This document shows positions 43,451 through 53,997 of a stretch of 64,000 nucleotides of DNA, one piece after another (positions within the stretch are counted from its first letter, which is position 1; the number at the start of each line of letters is the position of its first letter). Source of the DNA: Gracilaria domingensis (taxonomy: Eukaryota; Rhodophyta; Florideophyceae; Gracilariales; Gracilariaceae); NCBI GenBank assembly GCA_022539475.1, contig VCMS01000115.1, positions 62,001 through 126,000 on the forward strand. The letters run 5' to 3'. The notes under the pieces are model-generated. The model made no database searches. It was given only the letters and a program-made list of their open reading frames with translations, and was not told the DNA's origin. The position numbers were made by a program, and so were the translations under genes.

Positions 43451-43722
43451 GATTTCTTTAATTCTGGTCATGTTTTTATTTGAATTTGTTATATTACTAC
43501 GCTTTTAGTTAGTCATTTAATGTTTTGATGCTTTCTTTGAATTCCCCGTGATCTAGCGATCCGATTTGATACCCTAATGATCCTCAGAGTCTTTGTTTGA
43601 CATTAGCTGTCATAATGTTACCAAGACATGTCACGTGTGATGTCTGCCTCGTCAGTTGACGTCATGACTGACTTCATAGTTTCGGTGCCTTGCTGGAACT
43701 TCTACAAATGGACACGTTTCAG

Positions 43723-43744
43723 GAACTTCTAGAAGCTTCTAGAC
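43723..43744. promoter_or_regulatory. Heat-shock-element-like array
   Basis: GAACTTCTAGAAGCTTCTAG has alternating nGAAn/nTTCn units with the regular 5-bp phase of HSF binding sites; another GGAACTTC is at 43694-43701. It lies about 80 nt before the coding frame at 43821. The stretch also falls in a short ATG-led frame at 43708, so chance cannot be excluded. Confidence 0.35.
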
Positions 43745-43820
43745 GACTCCACTGTCGATTTCTACGCACAGTTTCTACACTAATTCCGACGCAAGGGCCA
43801 GTACTCATAGACACATTAGT

Positions 43821-44742
43821 TTGAGGGATATTCTAGAAATCTGCGTTAGCGACCTTATTTTCGAAGGTCCGATTCTCCATATAAACCCTGGTCGACTGCC
43901 CGAACTCTCCTCGGCAGTCACCATCGTTCACGTTCTCAACCTCAGACCCAGTGTTCTAACATTGGTAGCCATCGCAAGTAAGTATTGCGCTCATTTGAAA
44001 CTGAGTGACCATCCAGCCCTAGTGGATTTTGCTATACAAAATTCCCTAGGTTTGGATGAGCAACAGACGTCCAGCTCTTTACTGACTGTTGATTTCTGAC
44101 CCAATTTGGGTGTTTCCAGTGAGCTCAATACGCCGATCCCAAGTACCGCCGTCATCGCCGTCGTTCTATACGAACACGGAAATATCCACCGAACCGCCGT
44201 CATCGCCGCCACCGCCGCCACCCCCTGTCAACACCACCGAAACCCCTGTTTCCGCTGCCGTGTCCACCTTGGAACCGAGTACACCACCTTCATACACACC
44301 GTCACCACCGTCGTCACCAGCTCGTCAACAACCCGATCCTGTTGACAGCAATCCGATTTCAAGGAACCGATCGGTTACCGAGGCTACCGAGGGTACTCCA
44401 CGTCATCTGCTCCGCATAGACGACGCGGCTAATATCCATATCCTTCGCGTGGCCACCGATCGAATCAAGCGACGGCGTGTACGTAACCTTCGACGTCGCT
44501 TGAAGACCCCCAAGTGTGACGACTGTGAACTCCGTTTCAATAGCCGAGTGCAACTTCGCGAACATTTGTCTGGTAGCCGACACCGCAACAAGCTCCAGAA
44601 CAAGCGCTCCCCACCGGGCTGCTACGAATGTGGTATACTCTCGTTCAATAATTGGAAGCATTACGAGGATCACCGAGGTGGACGCAAGCACCAAGCAGCT
44701 GTCAACAAGGAAAACCGACGTCAACAGCGTTATTTCAAGTAA
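43821..44742 (+). CDS. U1/JAZ-type C2H2 zinc-finger protein with one predicted intron
   Basis: Exon 1 is open to 43977; a strong donor GTAAGTAT at 43978 and acceptor TTTCCAG at 44119 remove 142 nt and join in phase. Exon 2 codes a Pro/Ser/Thr-rich linker, a basic helix (RIKRRRVRNLRRRLKTPKC) and two zinc fingers, CDDCELRF...HLSGSRHRNK and CYECGILSF...HRGGRKHQ, with the CX2CX12HX5H spacing of U1/JAZ-type fingers, which bind RNA or DNA. The stop is at 44740-44742. No ATG was found in frame at the 5' end, so another upstream exon or a frame error is likely. It lies inside Big0; whether it is cargo or part of a retroelement is unknown. Confidence 0.5.
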
Positions 44743-45189
44743 ATTATAACGCAAACACCTTGTGTTGACAAAAGTTTCCAAGAATCGGTTGTTCTACCCT
44801 TTAAGCTCCCGTTTGTGGTTGTGTTCCAGTTTCCGCTACGTTCGTATTACTTAGCATTGTCAAGGGAGAAGTCGCCGTACAGGGCTTACTATCTTCCCAG
44901 TGGCTTGACGCTTTGTAATTGAACTGAAGAAACCTTAATTGAACCACTCCGGCTGCAATTGCAACTTACAGCGAAGGGAATCGAACCTAGAACCTCTGAA
45001 ATTGCACCGGCGCCGCCTACCCACTAGGCCAGGCGCGCGGCACTGCTTGTCTGCAACCTGCAAATTGCAATTTTTTAAAAGTGGCAGCGCGAGGCTTGAT
45101 TTGCACTTTTCGAAAAATTAGACAATATATTTTGGCAACCCCCCGATTTGAGCCAATTTCAAAGGTTCTCCGTTCGCGCAGCTTATACC
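44743..45189. other. Spacer with tRNA-like sequence
   Basis: No coding potential. It includes the tRNA-like stretch described separately and the leader of the second gypsy gag. Confidence 0.35.
44966..45038 (-). tRNA. tRNA-like sequence, probably pseudogene or SINE head
   Basis: On the minus strand an A-box-like TGGCCTAGTGGGTAGG (45031-45016) is followed at the right distance by a B-box-like GGTTCGATTCC (44987-44977). A 4-bp D stem (GCCT/AGGC) pairs. The anticodon and T stems pair poorly, and the acceptor stem is unclear, so it is not a functional tRNA as read. It may be a tRNA-derived retroposon head. Confidence 0.3.
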
Positions 45190-46062
45190 ATGACGACCCC
45201 TCAAGGCATCCCAGGCACACCCCCACAGGTGCGTGCAGGCCAAATAATCCAAAGCATGGCTCGCGCGCTTGATGAAACACGGGCTCAGATGGAATTGTTG
45301 AAGCAAGAAGCGCAAACGAAGATATCCGCTCTCGAGACCTCACTCAGTGTCCTAGCCAATAAGGACAGCCCAGCCACGAATCCAAAGATCAACAAGCCCC
45401 CAACGTTCACTGGAAAGCAAAACATTGACAGTTGGATCACTCATATTCGCAATTATCTTGATGGAACCCCCGACGACAAAGCATTAACGATCGCGCTTAG
45501 TTACATCAGTGGAGCTGCTCATGAGTGGTATCTCGCCCAGCAAAGAAATGGACTGGAGCTGCAAACCCTTGAGGAACTCTTTGAACATCTTCAGAAACGA
45601 TTTACTATTGTCAACAAAGAGAAACTTGCTCGGGACAAACTAAGCAAGTGGAAGCAGTACAAAGATGTTCAACAGTTCAATGAAGACTTCCTCAAGATTG
45701 TGCTTGAAATCCCCAACATCAGTATGGAAGAGCAAATCGACAGATATACCAGAGGCTTGAAAAGTTACATCTGGAAAGAGCTTTGCACCAATGAGTACAA
45801 ATCTTTGACTAATGCAATGAAAGACGCTGAGCGGGCGGAATCTGCTTTCCGAAGGGGTGGACAGGCGCGATTTGGCAGACAACCTGGCGGCTCTGGATCA
45901 TCTCAAGGACCGGTACCCATGGATATTGGAAATATGAAGCTGAAGAAGTTAACCAAGGAAGAGCGCGAGAACTGTCGAAAGTTGGGACTCTGTTTCCGCT
46001 GTCGACAACCTGGACACATGGCACGCGATAAACAGTGCCCAAAAAACTCCCAGAGGAACTGA
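45190..46062 (+). CDS. gag: Second gypsy gag (intact frame)
   Basis: 290 residues from the ATG at 45190. A coiled-coil start (SMARALDETRAQMELLKQEA) is followed by the Ty3 gag core (PPTFTGKQNIDSWITHIRNY, HEWYLAQQRNG, FEHLQKRFTIVNKE, KWKQYKDVQQFNEDFLKIV). It ends in a zinc knuckle CFRCRQPGHMARDKQC, in which the last spacing is 6 instead of the usual 4. It differs strongly from the chromovirus gag at 13.6 kb, so it is another family. Confidence 0.8.
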   Translation: MTTPQGIPGTPPQVRAGQIIQSMARALDETRAQMELLKQEAQTKISALETSLSVLANKDSPATNPKINKPPTFTGKQNIDSWITHIRNYLDGTPDDKALTIALSYISGAAHEWYLAQQRNGLELQTLEELFEHLQKRFTIVNKEKLARDKLSKWKQYKDVQQFNEDFLKIVLEIPNISMEEQIDRYTRGLKSYIWKELCTNEYKSLTNAMKDAERAESAFRRGGQARFGRQPGGSGSSQGPVPMDIGNMKLKKLTKEERENCRKLGLCFRCRQPGHMARDKQCPKNSQRN

Positions 46063-46682
46063 CTCCACGGTCATCTGAAGAACTCACGTCAGTTCCACCG
46101 GACCACCATTGCACCCCACTGAATTCCATCGAAACGCAACCATTGACTAAGCCAGCAAACCCCGTACCCATTGAATCTGCAGATAAACATCGTACCCAAG
46201 AAAAAATATTGAGCAATGGAAGACATAAACTTCTTACCTCACGCTTAGCGTCACCATTTGAAACCCCCTCTGTTGGACTACTCCTTGCATATGTATTCAT
46301 CAATGGCAGAAAATGTACAGCTCTGTTCGATAACGGTTCCGAAATCAGTTATTTGTTCAAAGCCATCTGCAAAAGCATGAAGATCCCAACCATTGACACT
46401 AGTTATGAAGCCGAAATGGCCAACGGTTCCATTACTGTGCTCCAGGAAACCCGAGAAGATGGAGTAGATATCCAGATTGAAGAACTACGAGAAAAGAGAC
46501 GCTTTGCAATATGTGCATTATACGGATATGACGTCATTTTAGGAAAAGACTGGCTATACGAATATAACCCCTATATCAACCACCGAACCAATGAAATATC
46601 TTTTGTTCACAATTCCAGAACCATTTTCATCAAAGCAAACATTAGGACACCAAACCGATCGGGGTCGGGGGGGCGAGGATGA
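46035..46682 (+). pseudogene. Second gypsy pol start: aspartic protease only
   Basis: Overlaps gag by 28 nt in the -1 frame, as usual for Ty3 pol. A retropepsin-like domain shows ALFDNGSEISYLF (DNGS in place of the DTG/DSG triad, so activity is doubtful) and YDVILGKDWLYEYNP, the second conserved strand. It stops at 46680-46682 and no RT, RNase H or integrase follows; the rest was lost. Confidence 0.7.
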
Positions 46683-46875
46683 AGGACATGGTAGGCTCTT
46701 AAATACGCGAATGGTATGTGTACCGTTTCGTTTCGAATTGGCGCCATTTATGATTCAACCGAAACAATAAGTCAGGTCAAGGCGTGAAGAAGATACTAAC
46801 TTTCTTCGTATACACTAACACGGGCATGTTGGAGTGCTTATGATCTCATTAGAAGGTACATAAAATCAGGGACAA

Positions 46876-49800
46876 ATGAGAAGGAGTCTGAACACGGATG
46901 AGGTGCAACAACCCGGGTTGTCAAAAAAACATCGCTCCTCACACCGGCCGTCATCTTCGTCCCAGAACACTCTATCCTCTAAATCGATGTATGAGAACTC
47001 TTGGGAAAATGACATGAGAACAGACCACGCTCCAAATCAAACAACCGGCGCAAGGCACAGAAAAACCTTCGATGATCATTGCATCTCTTCAGAACACAGC
47101 CAGTCAGAACACGCTGATAGTGACTTAATTTCATCGGCGCCGCTCCGTTGCTTCGCACAACATGCTCCACTACCTCAGGGAAGCAGTAGTTCTTTTAGAC
47201 TGCCACGCGCCTCCGCTCAATTTCAACAGCTCAGATTGACTCACAATTCCCGTGTACAGCTCAGAAGAGCTCGACTGAATGATCAACAGCAGACTCAGGA
47301 TCCGAATGATGAAATTGGTTCAAACAGGCGGAACAATATAGTGCACAACTCGGAGCATGTTTCGCCCGACAATCTATTGGCCCCAAAAGGTTCATCTCTT
47401 CCTTTGCAAGTCGCAGTTGACCATGAGAGCAGCTGCCCCCAAGCGTCTTATACCGATTTCAACCCTTATCCGAATCCCAATGACGAATTCACAGAATTCG
47501 TATCACGTGATGAATGCCATGCTGCAGCCACATCGCCTGCAAGTAACGAGGCCGAGAGTGTACACACTTCGAAAACGAGAAGTAACTACTCATCATCAGC
47601 ACTGCGTAACACAGACGAATATTCATCAACACCAGAGCATGTTCTTGAGCATGACTTCTACAATGATGGCAAGAAAAGAGAACTTTGCAGATTGATGGAT
47701 GTACTAAACATTGTCGAATACAGTGGAATGTCAAAGAACCAGTCTCGAGCCCTACTCCAAACAAACATTTTGCAATCTCGGTATAGCTATGATGCTTTGA
47801 TTCGACATGCTCTCTCGAAGCCTACTGTTAGCAAACATTTTGGTGCGATGTGTGCTGAGGAACACGTAGCAGTGTACACAACACATGAAACAGAGCAGGG
47901 ATGTTGTCCTTCTGAAATATGTGATCGAAACATCTCCAAGAATCGTAAGTTCTGGTACCGTAAACCGTCCGAGATGTTGAAATCCCTATGTGCTCAAAAA
48001 GACTCCTTTCCGGCTCTAATAGACGGTTGTGCGGAAGCGAAGGCCAGCATGCAGTCAGGTGGTGTAGAAGAGGGTGCATATATCAAAGACTACTACAGTG
48101 GCACATATTTCCGGGAGAGGTTCGGGAAGAGGGTACTCCATTGGAAGCCTGAGGAAGAGTTGTATATCTTTTTGACGTTCTCTTCCGATGGATTTGAGGT
48201 CTTCAAAGGACGGAAGACCACCAAATCTTCATGGCCAATGATATTTGTTGTTCTCAACTTCGACTGCAGCCTTCGCTTTCAGGCATCGAACACATTGATA
48301 ACAGCATTTGCGCCAGGGTCACATGACCCAACATTGTTCGACAGCTTCTTGCAACCAGTTGTTGCGGATCTTAGAGAACTCGAAAACGGTATCAGCGTGC
48401 ACTGCGCTGATGGCAAGCGGAGGATTTTGTATGCGTTTGTACTGTTTATCACAGCAGACTGGCCTGCAGCCAGTAAACTCATTGGCATGAAAGGTCACAA
48501 CGCGCAGCATCCTTGTCGAAGGTGCAAGAAAGAGGCGAAAAGGGTTGGAAACTATTTGCGTTTACTGCCGCAGCTGGGAACAAATGATAGAAAGCAAGCC
48601 ATGACAGGAGAGCTTTTAGGGGAGCGAAGCGCATGGATTACATCCGAATGCCCGCGCCAAAGAACACATCAAGAGGTGGCGGATGTTTGGAGGAGGCTTA
48701 AGTCAAGGATATCACTGCTTAGTGGTGTCGAACTAGAGAGGTTGAAGAAAAGCACTGGTGTGAAGAGATGTCCAGAGGTATCAAAACTCTCTATCGATGT
48801 GGTCAAAGGAACGCCATATGACCCGATGCACCAATGGCTCCTCGGATGGGTGAAGCACGTGACATCGCTTTGTATTGGATCCCACGAACAATGTATCGGA
48901 AGAAACTCACCATTTGTGTTGCGCCGCTCTACAATTCATCACATCAACCAATCGTTAACAAGAGGATACCAGGGGTTTCCTGCAGAGTGGGGAAGACCAC
49001 CGGAGTCTTTCGATTACATTTCAGGTTTTAAGGCAGAGGACTACAAGAATATTGCCTTGTACTATGGACCGGTCTTGTTCCGAGCACTGGGGATTGATGT
49101 TCGCATTAGCAAACTGTGGTATGCAACTTGCAGGATAACGCATATTCTTTTCGATACTAGCCCTTCGGTGTCGCATATCAAGGAATTAAGAAGTCTCCTG
49201 CAGATCGCTCACTCCCTCTTCGTTGACATTTTCTACGTGAATGAGGAATATGCGTTTTGCATAACGCCAACGACCCACGCTGTTCTCCACTTCCCTGAAA
49301 TATTACAAGAATGTGGCCCTCTTCGAAATGTTTCTCAATTCATAGTCGAGCGGGTGGCAGGGCGACTTGGGGACATGATGACATCTACTAATAGGCCTGA
49401 GGCCAATCTGTTTCACAAGACGCACACACTCTTTGCTCTTCGTTTGTTCAATGGCGGCTTCGATAAGAAAATTAACAAGCCTGAACAACATTCGAATATT
49501 GAGCGTGTTGATGTTGGCAGACACTGGAATACTGAAGGCTGTAATGACAAAGCACTCGAGCTGCAGGATAGCAATCAGAAAGAGTTCTCTGCGGAGAGTA
49601 ACGAGCTCTCTTCGGATTCTGGAGGGGTTGCTGAGGCAGCAGTGCGGAGTATGACAGGCAGGAGTTATTTGGTTCAGGGTTCTGGGCGACTCCGTCAAGC
49701 TCTGGACTACGCGCATGGTGTCCTCTCCGTAACGAGCTATGAAATTCGCATCGCAAGCCTCCGACTGTTTCCTAAAGCGCTGATATCAGACGGTGATGTT

Positions 49801-50277
49801 GAGGTCCATTTGGAAGCACGGTCAGAGTATCGACGGCGACTCGCACAGGATACACAGCGCGCGCGTCAGCGATACTGGATAGCTGGAGTGTTTCAAGCGC
49901 AGGAGGGTGCACCAGAATTTTCGAACAGCTGTGAGGTTGAAAAAGAAGTATTCTATGGCTGCATTGATGAAATTTGGAGGGCCAAAGTGTCTTTTCGCCG
50001 ACCCGGGGAGCAGATTATCTACACAAGAATGATGAACATGGTGCGGGTGGATTGGGTTTATGGGATGAAAACAGATCGAATAACTAGAGTGCCCTCCGTA
50101 GATCTATCATCGGGACCGAGACGTGGCAGTCTTCGTGATACGAAGCGCACTGTCGAAGACATCAACTCGATTTCTCACTCAATTGCGTTCTTGGATCATG
50201 GTGATAGAAGGCATTTCTTGGATCCGCGGATGCCAGAATTTGGTAGTTCGGTACGGCTCGGTGGTGTCATTGGGTAG
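46876..50277 (+). CDS. Intact Tnp2-type transposase-like protein, 1133 residues
   Basis: Uninterrupted from ATG 46876 to TAG. Residues 1-330 are Ser/His/Gln/Asn-rich and disordered. The catalytic region has FLTFSSDGFEVFKGRKTTKS (Asp438), SSWPMIFVVLNFD, FAPGSHDPTLFDSFLQPVVADLRELENGI, then LFITADWPAASKLIGMKGHN (Asp528) and HPCRRCKKEA. This is the RNase H-like DDE core and CxxC of the Tnp2/Transposase_21 group of CACTA-like elements. Later blocks are DPMHQWLLGWVKHV and FIVERVAGRLGDM. Only distantly similar to the 21306 transposase. No TIRs of its own were found, so it may belong to Big0 or to a nested element whose ends I cannot see. Confidence 0.8.
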   Translation: MRRSLNTDEVQQPGLSKKHRSSHRPSSSSQNTLSSKSMYENSWENDMRTDHAPNQTTGARHRKTFDDHCISSEHSQSEHADSDLISSAPLRCFAQHAPLPQGSSSSFRLPRASAQFQQLRLTHNSRVQLRRARLNDQQQTQDPNDEIGSNRRNNIVHNSEHVSPDNLLAPKGSSLPLQVAVDHESSCPQASYTDFNPYPNPNDEFTEFVSRDECHAAATSPASNEAESVHTSKTRSNYSSSALRNTDEYSSTPEHVLEHDFYNDGKKRELCRLMDVLNIVEYSGMSKNQSRALLQTNILQSRYSYDALIRHALSKPTVSKHFGAMCAEEHVAVYTTHETEQGCCPSEICDRNISKNRKFWYRKPSEMLKSLCAQKDSFPALIDGCAEAKASMQSGGVEEGAYIKDYYSGTYFRERFGKRVLHWKPEEELYIFLTFSSDGFEVFKGRKTTKSSWPMIFVVLNFDCSLRFQASNTLITAFAPGSHDPTLFDSFLQPVVADLRELENGISVHCADGKRRILYAFVLFITADWPAASKLIGMKGHNAQHPCRRCKKEAKRVGNYLRLLPQLGTNDRKQAMTGELLGERSAWITSECPRQRTHQEVADVWRRLKSRISLLSGVELERLKKSTGVKRCPEVSKLSIDVVKGTPYDPMHQWLLGWVKHVTSLCIGSHEQCIGRNSPFVLRRSTIHHINQSLTRGYQGFPAEWGRPPESFDYISGFKAEDYKNIALYYGPVLFRALGIDVRISKLWYATCRITHILFDTSPSVSHIKELRSLLQIAHSLFVDIFYVNEEYAFCITPTTHAVLHFPEILQECGPLRNVSQFIVERVAGRLGDMMTSTNRPEANLFHKTHTLFALRLFNGGFDKKINKPEQHSNIERVDVGRHWNTEGCNDKALELQDSNQKEFSAESNELSSDSGGVAEAAVRSMTGRSYLVQGSGRLRQALDYAHGVLSVTSYEIRIASLRLFPKALISDGDVEVHLEARSEYRRRLAQDTQRARQRYWIAGVFQAQEGAPEFSNSCEVEKEVFYGCIDEIWRAKVSFRRPGEQIIYTRMMNMVRVDWVYGMKTDRITRVPSVDLSSGPRRGSLRDTKRTVEDINSISHSIAFLDHGDRRHFLDPRMPEFGSSVRLGGVIG

Positions 50278-50710
50278 ACGGTGACTTGAATTAGACCACG
50301 TTTTGGCGTGACGATGAAACACATGTGACGAAGACTCGTCACCCATAGCGTGTCAAAAACGGTGACATTACCTTAATCACTTATTATAGTAATTAATAAA
50401 AATTGTTTTAAACAAAGTATTTCAAGTGCGCACTAGATTCTGATAAAAATCCAGTGTTTTTTAATGTGCCCCTATTGTTCAAAGTTTTAGCAAAATTATC
50501 CACCGTGTATCAACTGCTACATCATCTGCTACATCCATGGGGCAGAACCCGTACATCATCTTGCACATCTTTAAGCATATCACCCGCCCATCTACCGCGT
50601 GTCAAACGGGTATCTACTGAATATCCAAACAGGTCCTTGGAACAGTCTTAATAGCATAATCACCCGTACATCACTCGAATATCCGTCGCATATCCACATG
50701 CCTCTCTGGG
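50278..50710. other. AT-rich spacer before the coiled-coil module
   Basis: It contains AT-rich 3' flank with several AATAAA-like strings near 50392 and a stretch of degenerate CATC-rich repeats (50520-50700). No gene seen. Confidence 0.4.
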
Positions 50711-52441
50711 TAGTCCCTAGCTTGCCTCCACTGGCAATATCTTCCTGTTTTGCTATAACCATCGAAAGAGGTTATGGTGGAAGAGAAAAATATCGCCGGT
50801 CGAGGCGAGGTGGGTAGGGATTATGTGAGCGCGAAAGAGGAGACAGAGGGGTTGCGCTTAAGTAGTGGAAGGTGCGGAGGTGTACAGTAGATGTTTTGGC
50901 GGGAAATGGGATGAGGGAAACAGGGACAATCATGGTGCTGCATATAGCCCGTGTGGTTGGACAGTGGGGGTGGACAGCACAGTTTAGCTCGATTGCACTA
51001 TATCGCAGCGGAAACTTCGATCCAACTACTACTTCTTCTGAAGATGTCGAACGGATACGTGAAGGATGAGGAGCTGTTGGCGCTGTTGGAGGGGAAGGAG
51101 GTACCGCCGACGCCGTCACCAAAGCGGGAAGAGAACGCGATTACGGCGGCTGGTCGGATGTCGCAGAAGAAGGAAGTGGCCGATGAAGGAAAGAAGTGTG
51201 AGGCGAGGAGAGGGGATGGTGATGAGGTGGAGAAGGGTGTAAAATTGGAGGTGGAGGGGGTTGCAATGGAGAGAAGTGGTGCGGTGCATCTGAGTCAGTT
51301 AGAGGTTGGGGACCAGATAGAGAGTGGGGGCGGAGAGGGTGACAAGGAGATGCGGTTTGTGGGGGAGATGAAGGCGAGGGTGGGGATGTTGGGGTTGGTG
51401 ATGAAGGAGTAACTGGACGATGGAATTGTGGAGATTGTAACGGAAATGGGCGGTGTGGTGCTGAGTGGGGGTGGTAGTGGTGTTTCGGTTGAGGCGATTT
51501 CGAGCCTGCGGAATTCGTTGTCGGTATTGGGAGTGGAGATGAGAAATCATGTGTATGGGATAGTGGAGTGTGCGGGAAGGGAGATTGGAGAGTTGCGGGA
51601 GGATAATAGGGTTCTGAACGAGAGGTTGGACGTGCTGGAGAAGGAGGTGAAGGAGCTGGGCAAGAGGCAAAGATTGGTGGAAGAGGAGACGGTGAAAGGA
51701 GGTGTGGAGGGAAAGACGGAGAAGGGAAGTGTGGGAAGGGTGGCGGTGCAGAAGGGGTCCCCTGTGACACCGAAGACAAAGGGTGGTGGGGTTGGGGATG
51801 GGAAGAGCCGTCTGAAGAAGAGGCGTAAGGAGATGAAGAAGGTGGTGGAGGAGGTGCCGCGGGAGGGAGTCGGAGCTCCGGTGGTGACTGGGTTTAAAAG
51901 TGCGGCGGAGGTAGCGTGGACTGCGAAGGGGATTCTGAGGGGACAGGAGGAGAGAAGGATGGGAGGGATTTGAAGCCGTTTTGGGGCGAGGCGGGTATAC
52001 GAGAAGGGGGAGAGTTGTCCACATGACTTCTACAAAATGACGTTTGCGGAGACGGAGAGAGAGAATGCGAACGCGTGATGGGTGAGAAATGGGCAAAGAG
52101 CGGGGGTGGTGTGGACTGGGAAGAAGTGATGGGATGATTGAGGTGGGATGAGTTGCGTTTGGCATTGCAACATGGGAGAAAATGGAAACGCAAACTAGCA
52201 CGACTGCAGTTTTGAGAGAGGGTCGCGGAAAAGAGTGAATGGGGTAGTGCGGCGAAGTAGAACCTCTACAAAAACTAGGGGACCCAAGAACTAAACTGCG
52301 CGAAATGGAATTTAATATTCCAAAATTTCTTAATTTTTTGAGTGCCAGACTCTGCCACCCCATCGCGCGCCCCGAATAGCCCCAAAACTAGCTTAGTTTC
52401 CAAAGCGGACAGACTATATTCCACTTTGCAGAACACAGACG
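50711..52441 (+). repeat. Big0 right end module (homologous to 28328-30022)
   Basis: Starts near TAGTCCCTAGCTTGCCTCCA and ends CAGAACACAGACG, inverted relative to the Big1 copy. It includes the coiled-coil gene and about 470 bp of non-coding DNA after it. It defines the second conserved end of the family. Confidence 0.75.
51044..51973 (+). pseudogene. Coiled-coil protein next to the right end (Big0 copy, one stop)
   Basis: Same length and sequence plan as the intact gene at 28766-29695, with TAA at 51410-51412 where that copy has CAA (KEQLNDG). Leucine-heptad region LREDNRVLNERLDVLEKEVK and the basic C-terminus are kept. The single change argues for recent inactivation. Confidence 0.72.
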
Positions 52442-52443
52442 AA

Positions 52444-53997
52444 CCGGAAACGCCGGACACCTCTACGCCTACTGCAGAACCAGCCGCTGAAGCGGAAGCG
52501 CGCACTTCACTGTCAGTATTGCCGCATCCCAAACGCGGACTTGCTGATTTGCCGGCTGAGCCGGAGCCTCACCATTCGGTCTCTGCTGCCGCTCACGTAC
52601 GCACGCGGATACTGGCCGCCCCGGGGATACTTACCACGGCCCCCGACGCTCCAACTGAGGAGGGGGAGGAGGAGGCTAATCGCTCGCTGTCGTTGTCGCC
52701 GTCGTCGACGGAATCGCCGTTGCAGCCCTCAATGTCGCACGCAAATCGTGGTGAACGCGCGAGGATGACCGCCGCACAGCCGAACAATCGGAAAGACGCG
52801 AGCAACCCGCAGTTATCGCGGAAGCCTGAGGAGGAACGCACCACTTTGGTGGAGCACAAAGCCGGACAGCCGGAAGAACACCAGGATGTAGCTGCTGCAG
52901 AAGTCGCCGCTTTGCCCGCGGATGGTACTGTACTGCCGTCACAGACAGAAGGACAGAAGCCTGCCCCAGCTGTGCAGCGTGAGACCGGCACGCCGGAAAA
53001 GAATGTCGCAACCACAGCAAAAGCCGCGTCAAATGCGGAACATTCCCGCTCGCCGCAGCCGGAGCCCGACAGCGGTAGCGCACCTGTGCTGAAGAGAGCC
53101 AAGAGTACGGAAGAAAAATAAGTCCAAAGAGACCGTGCTGTTACGGCAGACCCGACTTCGGGAGATCTCAGTGAAGCATCGAGTGGTGAAGCCGTTGAAA
53201 AAACGGAGGAAACCGCCGATATGGCGAGCCGATACGCCACAGTAAGTGGGAAGCAGCAGAACGCTGCACACGCGCGCACATTGCGCCAAGTGTCTGGCTT
53301 CGCCGGCGATCCGCCTTCAGTGGAGGACAACAGCACACGAGCCGGGCATGTGCCTGCTGTAAGGCTTGCGGCCGCCGAAAACGAAAATTCCGAACTCGAA
53401 TCGGCGTCTCAAAGCCGTGCAACGGCGCAGGCCCCATCACGAGCAGTGAGCGGCGAAACGCCGCCACGGCGCGCACAACAGCACCACTCGCTGGCGCACC
53501 GCAAGTCGGACCGTTCACCTTCACGACGGGAGATCCCGCCGGAACGCCGGAAGCTCGCTGTTCGAGAAGACCAAAGTAGGGTCACAGCCCGACAACACGG
53601 GGTGGAAAGCCAGAAATCTGGAAGCCTGAACGTCAGGAACACACAATCCTCACCAGGACTACCTGGCGTGCAGAATGTACTGCCGTCAGGGCGGAAGCCG
53701 TTTGGTAGCGACGCCCATGACGAGAAAGCAACCAAGGACAGCCCAGAAGAGGGCACAATAACCGAACCGCACACTGAGCGGCGTGTCCTCGACAGGGAGT
53801 ACGTTATGGACCGTCTGATTAGTCACGCTTACGCTTCTGATGGAGAGCTATTGCATCGAGTCCGTTGGTACGGCTGTCCTTCTTCGAAGGATACACATGA
53901 GGCTATCGAGCATCTTCCTGGCTCTAAAGTCCTACAGTACCGCCGTCGCACACGAACACCGATACCGGCTACGCTGGACAGAGCCCAAATGGGTTGA
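52444..53997 (+). pseudogene. pol: Gypsy chromovirus pol, 3' part with chromodomain
   Basis: In the same phase as the part ending at 19552. A long Glu/Pro/Ala/Ser-rich linker (one TAA at 53119) leads to a chromodomain at about 53800-53960: REYVMDRLISHAYASDGELL, HRVRWYGCPSSKDTHEAIEH, LPGSKVLQY, ending at TGA 53995. Chromodomains direct integration to methylated histone tails. Of the aromatic cage, Tyr and Trp are seen but the usual Trp of the DTWEP motif is His here. Confidence 0.85.

Larger units (their letters stand above)
19553..52441 (+). mobile_element. Big0: 32.9 kb cargo-carrying DNA transposon
   Basis: The left end begins CGTCTGTCTCTTGCAG and the right end, read inward, begins CGTCTGTGTTCTGCA; 12 of the first 15 positions match. 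It is flanked by AA at 19551-19552 and AA at 52442-52443. Removing it with one AA joins gypsy pol in frame (ETQ to PETPD), which fixes the ends to the base. It contains a Tnp2/Plavaka-like transposase beside the left end, a coiled-coil gene beside the right end, and between them cargo genes and later insertions, including Big1. Without Big1 it is 22.3 kb. Assignment to a CACTA/KDZ-like superfamily rests on the transposase only; TIR and TSD do not match a family I can name with certainty. Confidence 0.85.
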
